The notes under the pieces were generated by a model. The model worked only from the letters and a program-made list of their open reading frames with translations, searched no databases and was not told where the DNA came from. Source: Macrostomum hystrix (Eukaryota > Platyhelminthes > Macrostomidae). Taken from it: a DNA stretch of 64,000 nt. Shown here piece by piece: positions 1 to 10,044 of this stretch (the stretch's first letter is position 1; each line of letters opens with the position of its first letter). The stretch spans positions 3,062,001-3,126,000 of the forward strand of contig CATNEN010000001.1 of assembly GCA_950097015.1 (NCBI GenBank), read 5' to 3'. A program made the position numbers and the translations under genes.

Positions 1-2490
1 CTTTGACATGGCTGACCAAACGTCTTTGCTGGTCGTCGCTTATAAAAGCGAGGCGTCGTTGAACGAGATTGCAGATCAGAAATGATCTTCGTTGAGGAGC
101 TACGGAATTACGGAAGTTACGGAATGGTAATCGTATGGAGTTAGAAAAATGTCACGCACGGGCGGCCGTATTTCTTTATATGAGTAGAAAACCAGCTCAT
201 ATGTGCGCTGCACCGATGGTCCAATATGACACTGCTATAGGACGAAGTGCATGATGATAGCATTTTACCGTCCGCGATATCTCGAGTAATCCACTATTGT
301 CGTTGCAATTAATGTGCCTGAAGATGCATTATTACCGGTTCGATCTGGAAGTTTATATATACAGTTTGACTGCGATCCGACCTGATCATTTCTGTGGTAA
401 CGTAATTTTACAATATTAATCACTATTGATGTAGAAACAAAGTAATAATATTTGTACATACAAGAGCATAAAATAATTATATACTTACCAGTGACACCAC
501 ATGGTGTTTTCAATAGAGTGAGTGGTTTTGAATGAGTGAGAAGCTTTGAATAAAAAGTTCTAATCGAGCGACTAGATAATATTAATGTGCTATTAATTAT
601 GAAACTAACGTGCTATTTTCTAGTGGCCTAATGGCCCAAAGCATACAGAAGTAACTTGTATATTTAAAAAGCTTATTAAAAGCGACTATACTGTTTTAAT
701 TATTGTAAACTCTAGATACGAAGACTTATTTGTTATAAAAAGTATATTTAAACCTAACTTTCATAGAACTTCCTAAGAAAGAGTTCTTTTGTCTTGTTTT
801 AACTTTGAACAAAGAAAGTTGAAGAGGGATAATTAAAAATTAAAGAAAGAAAGAATTTAAGAAAATTAAAGAGCATTTTTTCTATATGCTTTGTATCTTG
901 ATATTTAAAATAAATAGTTACAATGTGAATACTAAAAGTAGACCTAAACAGATCGTTTTAGAAACGTATTATAACTAATTAGCGACAAAAAATAAACGTA
1001 GATTTTAATAATAATTTTTAAAACATCGTCGTATATAAGCAGGTATTCCATTTAGAAAAATAAATATCAAATATGCTACTGTAGTTTTAAACTATATGGC
1101 TACCCCTAGTCTTTGGTTAAAGCTATGGCCTATTTATTATAATTTTTACATATATTAATAAAACTGTGATAAAATTTTAAGCATTGGCATGTATGTTTGC
1201 TGGCTAAACATGTTTATTCTCCCAGGCAAAATGTTATATAATTATTTCTTATAATTTCATTTCAATATTGCTCCTTAAATCGCTCTGATATTCAATTTTA
1301 AATGCTGCTATCTCTGTGCTGTCATGAAAGTTGTTACTGGCTCATACATGCGCAACACCCGGCCGACCTGGCCAAACCAGCCGGGTAAAACGAGGGCGCA
1401 AAAACCAATCAACCAAGCGCAAAAAAATCAAAGGGGGGACCAAGTCACCAAGGGACAAAAAAGGAAGGTGTGAAGAAGAGGAAAAAGGGAGAGAAAAATA
1501 GAGCAAATGAGAGCAAACTAAGTTGTAAATAGAGCAATGAAACAAACTAAGTCGCAACTGAGAGCAAACTAAGTTGTAAATAGAGCAAAAACTAAGTCGC
1601 ACAGCTGGCTAAGTTTTGGGAGGTTGCACATGTACTGGCTAGCTAATTAATTCTGTATTAGACATTAGACGTACTCACTGATCAAGCCACTAAAAGCTAT
1701 TCAATGGTGATGATAATTGGTATTGTTTTATAGCTAGCAATTCTACTTAATTCTAACTTCTTCATATAAATTCTTCAGTATTGGCCTCTTTATGTTTGGT
1801 AAAAAAAGATATAATAGTGTAATAAAAATTTTATCAAGTAAACATTGTCATTAGGCCTAGTCTTTGTTCTTTTTAATCTCTGTATTATTCATACTTATAC
1901 TTATTTTTTAGATGATTAGATTGAAATCTACAATAATAATAAAATAAAATTCAGTGCACACTGAACACTTATTAAAGCACTTTTTATAGTTGTATATTTT
2001 TTATTTTATATTTCTCTAGAAAACTGTTAGTGAAAACATTGCAACATTATGGATAGCCATGTTCATTTTTATGTTTTTCTTTATGTTCATTTTGCGTTGC
2101 ATATTAGTATTTTGATTATAAGCTAAGCTACCTACGAATTCAGATATTCCAATCTACAAACTTGAGTATTTCAGTGTGTACTTGTGTGTCAAGCTAGTCT
2201 TTAAACATTCAAAGATATTTGGCTGCCTATAATGCTATTCTTTTATTAAACAATATTATAAGACAATTGTCTACTTTAAAAGGTAAGAAGCTGCCACTTC
2301 ATCTAGCTCATCTTGTTTAGCCTCTGCTCTCTCTTCTTAATTTTTATATTTATAATTTATTTATTGTTGTTTTAAGAAAAACATCTAATATTCAGCATTT
2401 ATTCCTTTGCATTGCAGAGTTTTTGTATGTTGCTCTGCTAGTGGCAGCAACAGACAAGAGCTCTAGGCATCAGGGCTTAATTATGCCAAT
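1..2490. other. AT-rich region without a supported gene
   Basis: I see no convincing coding sequence here. A TATA-like TTATAAAAG stands at about 39-47, and a very short reading frame (ATG at 82, about 18 codons) follows it, too little to call a gene. Around 1500-1605 there is a short degenerate tandem repeat built on GAGCAAACTAAGTTG and GAGCAAACTAAGTCGCA-like units. At 2288-2313 there is an exact 26-base copy of part of the exon at 3042-3067. The rest is AT-rich, low-complexity sequence. Confidence 0.5.
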
Positions 2491-2499
2491 TTGATTCTA

Positions 2500-5338
2500 G
2501 AGCAGCAGTACTTCAGGTACAGCTTTGAAGCTGTTGAGCAAATTGATATGGACGCATTTGACACAGTGTGCTGTCATGTCATTCATCATCGGGTCCTGCT
2601 CCACCTCACTGCTAAATCTTCTGTCAAGACTTCATCTGAAACAGGCAGCTGGACCAGTCTGCCAGATTCTCACCAGCCTGTGCTCAACTTGCCAATTCGT
2701 TCTAACTCATGCCAAGTATTTGCTAAACGACTTTGTAACATTACAGGATTGGAACAGTATCTTACTAGACTCTATCCTGTTGGAGTGTGAGTTCATTAAT
2801 TTTATATTGTACAGTGGGACTTATATAATTATATATATATCTATAATCAATTATGGTCAAACAGGTTGTAGCTTAGTAGTTAAAGTATAAGTATGTAGTA
2901 ATAGTAAAATTATTTTATTCATATTCGAATCCCACAGGGCCCCAGACAAATGGCTAACAGAAGATCAGCTAAAGAATCTTCAAAGCTGTTTAATTCAGCA
3001 AGACCCATCCGAGCCGTTAGAGTCTGACGCTGTTGGTGAGGAAGCTGCCACTTCATCTAGCTCATCTGGTGCAGCATCTCTCCTCTCTTACTACTGTTCA
3101 TCGTCGTCTTCAACAACTTCTTGTTCAGCGGAATCGTTGTCTTCAACAGCTGATGCCGCCGCCGCTGCTGCTGTTGCTGCTACCATTCAGGAAACTGCAT
3201 CGCAAGTTGAACCAACTTTCACTCAGTCCAGTAGGAACCCTAGCGATGCCAGTTTTATGAGGCCGCCAAATATTGGTCGAGTCGCTACTAAAGGTTTGTG
3301 AAGTCGCCAATTTTGCAGGTCGCAAATGAATTTCTTGACTTGTTTTTTTTAATACAATTGATAAATCGTAGAAGTTTAAAAACACTCGGCAAGAAATGGA
3401 TCGATTTCCAACAGGGGGTATTTCAAATACCCAGTGCATAATTCACCACAGCTCCCAAACCATCCTCCCCAGAACAGCTCCCAAACAATCCTCCCCAGAA
3501 CAGCTCCCAAACCATCCTCCCCAGAACAGCTCCCAAACCATCCTCCCCAGAACAGCTCCCAAACCATCCTCCCCAGAACAGCTCCCAAACCATCCTCCCC
3601 AGAACAGCTCCCAAACCATCCTCCCCAGAACAGCTCCCAAACCATCCTCCCCAGAACAGCTCCCAAACCATCCTCCCCAGAACAGCTCCCAAACCATCCT
3701 CCCCAGAACAGCTCCCAAACCATCCTCCCCAGAACAGCTCCCAAACCATCCTCCCCAGAACAGCTCCCAAACCATCCTCCCCAGAACAGCTCCCAAACCA
3801 TCCTCCCCAGAACAGCTCCCAAACCATCCTCCCCAGAACAGCTCCCAAACCATCCTCCCCAGAACAGCTCCCAAACCATCCTCCCCAGAACAGCTCCCAA
3901 ACCATCCTCCCCAGAACAGCTCCCAAACCATCCTCCCCAGAACAGCTCACAAACCATCCTCCCCAGAACAGCTCCCAAACCATCCTCCCCAGAACAGCTC
4001 CCAAACCATCCTCCCCAGAACAGCTCCCAAACCATCCTCCCCAGAACAGCTCCCAAACCATCCTCCCCAGAACAGCTCCCAAACCATCCTCCCCAGAACA
4101 GCTCCCAAACCATCCTCCCCAGAACAGCTCCCAAACAATCCTCCCCAGAACAGCTCCCAAGCTCCCAATAATTGCAGGCAAAGGCGCATAATTTGGTAAC
4201 ACTAGACCTGCAGCCAGCGAGGAGGCAATTCTGCCCTTTCCGCTGACTCCTGAGCACACACGCACACAGATACCGTACGCAGGCACACGCTCACACAGGT
4301 GTGTACATCTGCCCCGACTTTCTCATCGTCAGGCAGTGTACACGGAATCGAGCTAAGGGACCTTGGCAAACGCGTTAACACTCTGCCTAATGTTAAGAGA
4401 CTAAGCAAACAGTAATAAATTCCACATTGATATTCTTAAACAAACCATCTGCAGTGCCCGCTGGAGCCACGGAACGTGCCAAGCGAAGATTTAAGCGATG
4501 CAGGAATTTCACTGGTAGGTTCTTGTTCGACTGTTAAATTGTTCATTCTGGTTCGTAATAAGGCCTTCATAAATAGTCTGAAAATCAATTTATGAATTCC
4601 AGTTCGAGCACCAGATTGCTACGATCGCGTGTGTCACCGAGTTATTCAGCATCGCCTAATGCAAAGCCGCAGCAAACAATTAAGAAGCAGTCATGGCAGA
4701 AAGATTCATTTAACTGAACTGACTGACACTAGCATTAGTCAGCCATACCGATCAACTGTTGCTGTGGCTATTGCAAAACGTTCCGTGCCCAGTTCAGAAA
4801 GCCAAGTACTCGTGCGACACTTTCCTATTGGAGTGTAAGTGATCACAGATCCCCTGATTGGTTCATCACCCTGCCTAGATCCTCTGATTGGTCCGTCACC
4901 CTCCCCAGATCCTCTGATTGGTCCGTCACCCTCCCCAGATGATCTGATAGGTCCATCACCCTCCCCAGATCCTCTGATTGGTCCGTCACTCTCCCCAGAT
5001 CATCTGATTAGTTCATCACCCTCCCCAGATCCTCTGATCGGTCCGTTATCCTCCCCAGATCCTCTGATTGGTCCGTCACCCTCCCCAGATCCTCTGATTT
5101 GTCCATCACCCTCCCCAGATCATCTGATTAGTTCATCACCCTCCCCAGATCCTCTGATTGGTCCGTCACCCTCCCTAGATCATCTGATTAGTTCATCACC
5201 ATCCCCAGATCCTTAGATTAACTATTAAGAAGTTCCGAACATAATCATTCATATTTCAGTTCGAAGGATCAGTGGATGTCGGAATTAGAATTTGAGCAGC
5301 TAAAACTTCTAGAAGCAAAAAAATCAGTGCCGATTTAA
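2500..5338 (+). CDS. Unrecognised five-exon gene with a duplicated module
   Basis: I do not recognise the family. Exons joined by eye: about 2500-2786, 2938-3293, 4455-4514, 4603-4834 and 5260-5338 (TAA). All junctions are GT-AG and phases agree throughout (2, 1, 1, 2). The first in-frame ATG I see is at 2548; the true start could lie further upstream. The protein carries two related segments. One, in exons 1-2, has the motif FDTVCCHVIHHR and ends YPVGVAPDKWLTEDQL. The other, in exons 4-5, has YDRVCHRVIQHR and ends FPIGVSKDQWMSELEF. Between them exon 2 encodes a Ser/Ala-rich low-complexity stretch and exon 3 a short basic stretch (AKRRFKRC), which could be a nuclear localisation signal. Introns 2 and 4 hold minisatellites. 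Two AATAAA signals follow at 5360 and 5384. The conserved splice phases and repeated motifs support a real gene; its function is unknown. Confidence 0.6.
3440..4172. repeat. 26-bp minisatellite in intron
   Basis: About 28 near-perfect copies of a 26-base unit containing CCCCAGAACAGCTCCCAAA followed by CCATCCT. Because 78 bases is a multiple of three and the unit has no stop in any frame, long frames stay open on both strands; these are not genes. The array lies in intron 2 of the unrecognised gene. Confidence 0.97.
4172..4402 (-). repeat. tRNA-headed SINE, family A (truncated copy)
   Basis: Reverse-oriented copy of the dispersed element best seen at 12275-12640. It shares the tail ending in a CACTAGACCTGCAGCCAGCG-like block and the GTCAGGCAGTGTACAC block, but the middle is deleted, so the tRNA-like head lies close to the tail. 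It sits in an intron immediately after the 26-bp array. Confidence 0.75.
4845..5216. repeat. 30-bp minisatellite in intron
   Basis: About twelve imperfect copies of a 30-base unit built on CCAGATCCTCTGATTGGTCC and GTCACCCTCC, inside intron 4 of the unrecognised gene, starting directly after its splice donor at 4835. The unit is a multiple of three, so one frame stays open (repeated DPLIGPSPSP), but this is bracketed by splice sites and is best read as intronic. Confidence 0.93.
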
Positions 5339-6069
5339 AACATTTTGAACTGGAGTCAAAATAAAGCAAATCTTCTGACATTTAATAAATCATTGTTGCC
5401 AAAAAATCACTTCAACTTTTCGACTGCTTTGTATAAAGATTTTTTTGTGTTTTTTAATTGCGGCATTATAATTCTTACTAGTAATATAGCTCGTTGTCTT
5501 ACTGGCTTATTAAGATAGCGTTTCAATAAAATTAGTTAAATTTTACAGGTTTTATCCGTCCTTCAATGTAAATTGATGCTAGGCATACAAAAACTCAGTT
5601 TTATTGTTCTAATTCATTTCATTTCCTTTATTTCTCCTCTGCTAGTCTATCAAATTGTACTTCAAAATGATTTTTTGCGCATAATCAATGTTTCGTTTTT
5701 TAATGTTTAATTATTGTTAAATTCTACTTATAGTAGTAGCTAGTAATGAACAAACGCGCTAGATTTTATTTGAAGCCAAAACATTCATGATATTAAACTT
5801 GTTTTTAATGGCCATAATTTGTTATAATCTAAGGAAGCTTTTTACCAATACTGGCTTTGTGTGCGTGCAGCTAAAACTGTTTTTTATCTTTTCTTTTTTT
5901 ATCGTCTTTAGCGTTTTCCACGCATTTTCTTGTTTGTAAAAATGCCATTTCTGTTGCTTGTTTGTTTTCTTATCATTCTTTCAGGCCACCGGATTATTGA
6001 TACAAGAATGTTTTGTACCTCATAAAGTGCTTCTTGTGTTTTAATCCCGGTAATAGTTGTGGCTTCTGA

Positions 6070-6760
6070 CACAAAGATCCTTGTCTATCCCCATTCTCCC
6101 GCTTCTCAGATCCCATATTCTTCCTATTGTTTCATATCCCCATTCTCCTGCTTCTCAGATCCCACATTCTTCCCATTGTTTCATATCCCCATTCTCCCGA
6201 TTCCTAGATCCCACATTATTCCTATTGTTTCATATCCCGGTCCTCCCACATCACAGATCCCACATTCTTCCCATTGTTTAATATCCCAAATCTCCCACAT
6301 CACAGATCCCACATTCTTCCCATTGTTTCATATCCCCATTCTCCCGATTCCTAGATCCCACATTCTTCCCATTGTTTCCAATCCTCATTCTCCCGCTTCT
6401 CAGATCCCACATTCTTCCCATTATTTCGAATCCCCATTCTCCAGCTTCCCAGAACCCAAATTCTTCCCATTGCTTCATATCCCTGTTCTCCAGCATCCCA
6501 AATACCAAATTCATTCCATTGTTTAAAATCCCAATTCTCCCGCATCCCAGATACCAAATTCTTTGATTGTTTTGAATCCCCATTCTCTCGCTTACCTGAT
6601 CCCGATTTCTTCCCATTGAATCCAAATTGAATCCCAATTCTCTCGCTTCCCTGATCCCACATTCTTCCTATTGTTTAATATCCCAAATCTCCCAAATCAC
6701 AGATCCCACATTCTTCCCATTGTCTCATATCCCATTCTCCAACTCTCCCTTCTGTGATCT
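6070..6760. repeat. Tandem repeat of roughly 48 bp
   Basis: About fourteen degenerate copies of a unit with CCCATTCTCCCGCTTCTCAG, ATCCCACATTCTTCCCATTG and TTTCATATC. Reading frames open through it on both strands are repeat by-products. A second smaller array of the same unit lies at 9110-9330, downstream of the lectin gene. Confidence 0.92.
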
Positions 6761-8189
6761 CTTTTTCTTCCCATTTTTGAATCCTTTTTTACCCGATTCT
6801 CTCTTCCCATATCCTGCTTTATTCCCACGACGTTTCTGATCCGCTCTCTCTTTCCCTTATCCTACTTCTAGCTACATTCCCGGATCTTCTTATATCCTCA
6901 AAATCCTCCAATTTTCTCTCACCCGAATCCAGAATATTCCGATCACTTAGTTTTCTTAAGCTATTCAAAATAATATTTGTTGTCCTAAACTGCACCTAAT
7001 TGTACTCATCGCGTGTTTTGTGTCTCGTTAGCTATTTTCATTTAGACTTATTGAAATTTGAGTTTCGAGCTCAAACCTTCCCGATTTTGCTTCCATGCGC
7101 TTTGCTTATTCTCAATTCGGCACATTTCTGTTCAAGCATGTTTAGCTTTCTTTTTTCTGCGTGTTCATTGTTAGATTTTTATATTTCAAATTTGTGTCAA
7201 ATTACTCCAATGTAGGATCTTAAGAATCTGTACATCTATAGTTTTGTCCAATTTTATTTCTATTTATAACACACGCACTTGTAATGTGCCATTTATCAAC
7301 TACACAAATTAATCCATGATTTCAGCCGGCAAGTTTGTATGTAAGACAGCGAAAAAAACCTTAAAATTTTGGCGAGAAACGAGACTAACTCTTTGTAGGT
7401 GCTAAAATAGTATAAGCTTGCAGCTTCCTTATTAATTAATTGTTCCTTATTTTGCTAATAGAAACTGGTAGCTATATGTATAAAAAATTTCCGCCCATTA
7501 CGATGAGCTATACTAACTTTCAAAGCCGTCCGACGTCAGCGTCGTCGAGATATTCAAGGTGACAAGGACAACTTAGATTGTTCAGATCTTGGTTGATCTG
7601 ACTAGGATTAATCAATACAATTTAGTTAAAAATATTAGCACACATGCTCAAATTTTGAGAGCAGAAAATTTATGCCCAAATTGGTGATTGTGCCACCAGA
7701 AAATCGTTGAATGTCTCGACGAGGCTGATGTTTTGTGATTCTGGAATTGTGTTTCATCGGATTGAGCGGAAAAATTTCCTGGCGATTAGTTGAATATTTT
7801 TGAGGTACATAAAAATGAAATAAATGTAGGTGAAATACCCCACGTGGGTCTATCTACTGTTAAAGAGTATACGAGAAGCTCTTCCGAGGGTTGTGTACAG
7901 CCATTCAGTCCGCGGACACCCAACCCGATTTCAGCTGGGCGAACTGAATCACTGGGGAATTGTTTGTAAGACTAAAACGCTTCTCGTCGATTTAAATTTT
8001 ATTTTTAGCTTCGTGAGAGTGTCACAGATCACATCGTCTCACTAATATTTTAGTTATATAGTGTCGTTCGTTCAAAAAAAACGCGTTAGACCGCAATTCA
8101 TTCCCCCTCTAAAATGTCGGGAAAAAATGGTTTGCTGTGACCAGCTCGTGAGCTACCGCTCATTGGCTACAGGATTTTGTATTGATTGA

Positions 8190-8200
8190 AGACTTTATAA
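8190..8200 (+). promoter_or_regulatory. Possible TATA element of the lectin gene
   Basis: A TTTATAATG sequence lies about 70 bases upstream of the lectin ATG at 8264, a plausible spacing for a TATA box with a short 5' leader. There is no further evidence. Confidence 0.3.
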
Positions 8201-8263
8201 TGGGCCCTAAACTATCCAGCTAACTGTTTCTCTACCTTCGACCCACTGTATCAGAATTTAACC

Positions 8264-8986
8264 ATGTTTCAAGTCCTCTATTCGTTAATTGTGATCAGCA
8301 GCAGTGTGTGGTGCAGATTATGCAGCGCCGCTTGCCCGAGTCCTTTCAGTCAGGTGGGCTCCAGCTTCTGCGCCTACTGGTCCTTCACTGCCGATAAGAA
8401 CTGGTGCGAGGCGGCCGAGTTCTGCCTCGGCATCGGCGGCGAATTGGCGATCGACCTCGATCTGGTCAGAGCTGTGCGGCCCAGTCTCAGTTCGCCTCAC
8501 ATCTACTTCGGCATGACAGACCTGCTGATTGAGCGGGGTACTTATCGATCATCTGGTTGGCAGCTCGCTAATGGCTCCATTGTGCAGAGCTTTCAGCTGT
8601 CGGATTGGGAGAACTCGCTAGCCGGCAACTACGACAGCTCAAGCGACTTCTGCGTGGTCAGGCAGGACGGCATCGCCGATCTACCGTTTAGCGAGAGACG
8701 CGGCGTCCTCTGCCAGCCGATTGTGACGCCCAACAGTTCGATGTTCAAGCGAGCCGAATTATTTCGCCTAGGCAACATCAGCCCGGTCTACTGTCACACT
8801 GAGCTGTGGAATGTTCGCAGCAGGATCCAGTGCGCGGCCGTCTGCTCCAGGCGATGGCAGTGCAGATCGGCGATCTACAACAAGGCGGACGGCCGCTGTC
8901 GCATGCTGGACTTCTCAGACGCCAGCGTTGGAGATCAAATTGAATTGGATCCCAACTGGACCAAAGTGGTCAAGGCCTACAACTGA
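8264..8986 (+). CDS. Secreted C-type-lectin-like protein with C-terminal PAN/apple-like module
   Basis: Single-exon 240-residue frame, ATG to TGA. Residues 1 to about 20 form a hydrophobic signal peptide. Residues about 24-150 look like a C-type-lectin-like domain: Cys pairs, a WSFTADKNWCEAAEFC segment matching the usual W-x-A-xxxC core, GGELA, a YFGMTD strand, SDWENSLAGNY where the sugar-binding loop should be, and a closing DFCVV...GVLCQ pair. The usual EPN/QPD and WND calcium/sugar motifs are absent, so calcium-dependent sugar binding is doubtful. Residues about 172-238 have a second Cys pattern (YCHTEL, RIQCAAVCSRRWQC, GRCRML) resembling PAN/apple modules. The coding stretch is clearly more GC-rich than its flanks. 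Likely secreted and recognising ligands at surfaces; the ligand is unknown. Absence of introns may mean a retroposed or simply compact gene. Confidence 0.82.
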   Translation: MFQVLYSLIVISSSVWCRLCSAACPSPFSQVGSSFCAYWSFTADKNWCEAAEFCLGIGGELAIDLDLVRAVRPSLSSPHIYFGMTDLLIERGTYRSSGWQLANGSIVQSFQLSDWENSLAGNYDSSSDFCVVRQDGIADLPFSERRGVLCQPIVTPNSSMFKRAELFRLGNISPVYCHTELWNVRSRIQCAAVCSRRWQCRSAIYNKADGRCRMLDFSDASVGDQIELDPNWTKVVKAYN

Positions 8987-9109
8987 CGAGACAAGAAGAG
9001 CTGAGGAGCTTGAAGTCAAGGATCACTGGGAGTTGAGGGACAGAAACTACGTTTCTTAGAAAAAGCTTAGGAGGCTGGCTTTCGCCGAAAAAAACATTGT
9101 TTTAGATCT

Positions 9110-9330
9110 ACATTCTCCCGATTCCTAGATCCCACTTTCTCCCCATTGTTTCAGATCCCCATTCTCCCGCTTCCCAGATCCCACTTTCCTCCCATTGTTT
9201 CATATCCCCATTCTACCGCTTCCCAGATCCCACTTTCTTCCGATTGTTTCAGACACCTTTTTTCCCGCTTTCCACTTTCTTCCCACTCTCTCCGACCCCC
9301 ATTTTCTCTCTTCCCGGATCCCACAATCTT
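9110..9330. repeat. Second array of the 48-bp-type repeat
   Basis: Four or five degenerate copies of the same unit as 6070-6760 (CCCATTCTCCCGCTTCCCAG, ATCCCACTTTCTTCCC). It begins about 120 bases after the lectin stop codon. Confidence 0.85.
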
Positions 9331-9609
9331 CCGTACAGGTAATATTTTAAGGAATCGCTATCTTTAATCTTCTCCTAATCTTTATTCACACTGTATAAAT
9401 TTATTTTTGTTATCTCAAACTCAAACTGTTTATGTACTTTGCTTTCTTTTGCTCGCGACTGAAGTGGAGATAAATTTTCGCCTCCCACTAGTTGTGTCAC
9501 TTTTTACTTTTTTGCTGAGGCATATAAACGAAATGCCTGTCATTTACACTCAACTCAGGTGGAGTTATTGGCAAACACACCAGTCTCAAGTGAGTGAGTA
9601 AGGGGGGCG

Positions 9610-9690
9610 AGGGGGTCAGCGGCTAACGTCGCAGCCTCGCACTCCAAAGGACGCTAGTTCGATTCACCCTTCAAGTCACGATTAATTTCG
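9610..9690 (+). repeat. tRNA-like fragment
   Basis: The segment GGTCAGCGGCTAACG ... CGCTAGTTCGATTCA resembles the box A and box B parts of a tRNA-derived SINE head, but it does not fold as a full tRNA by eye and differs from families A and B. It may be a third SINE type or an eroded copy. Confidence 0.35.
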
Positions 9691-10044
9691 GGACTTGTTG
9701 GGGGGGTTTGAACAGTAGCGACCGGCGATGGTGCACCATATTTCGTGCAATCAAATCTTGAAATAATAGCTTCGCTCCTACCTTCTGTGTGCCTGTTCTG
9801 CGTTGTGTGAGTTGTGTGCGTTGGCGCTGGGGCGTTAGACCCAGCGCTGGGGGTGGCTGGAGGGCGGGTGTACACCGCCGCGCGCTTTCTGGACTTCCGT
9901 CAGCGCGATTGGATAAGTGTACACTCATCACCCGCCCCCCTTGAGGACTGATTTCTTATCAGCCTTCCTTCCTGAGGCTTGGTCTGCTCTGTGCGTGTGG
10001 GGCTGGGGTGGGGGACACTGCTGCCTATTCTGGGTGCCTCCTGC

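Larger units (their letters stand above)
5340..8200. other. Intergenic stretch between unknown gene and lectin
   Basis: No supported gene. It contains polyadenylation signals of the upstream gene near 5360-5389, the tandem repeat at 6070-6760, and at about 7490-7570 a block that recurs reverse-complemented elsewhere in the window (CGACGTCAGCGTCGTCGAGA, matched near 15660-15730). The remaining sequence is AT-rich and shows nothing else I can name. Confidence 0.5.

Noticed and set aside
3376-4286. Long frames on both strands over the 26-bp array (FWGGWFGSCSGEDG- and SSPEQLPNHPPQN-type repeats)
   Set aside because: By-products of a stop-free tandem repeat lying in an intron; no start, splice or conservation signal.
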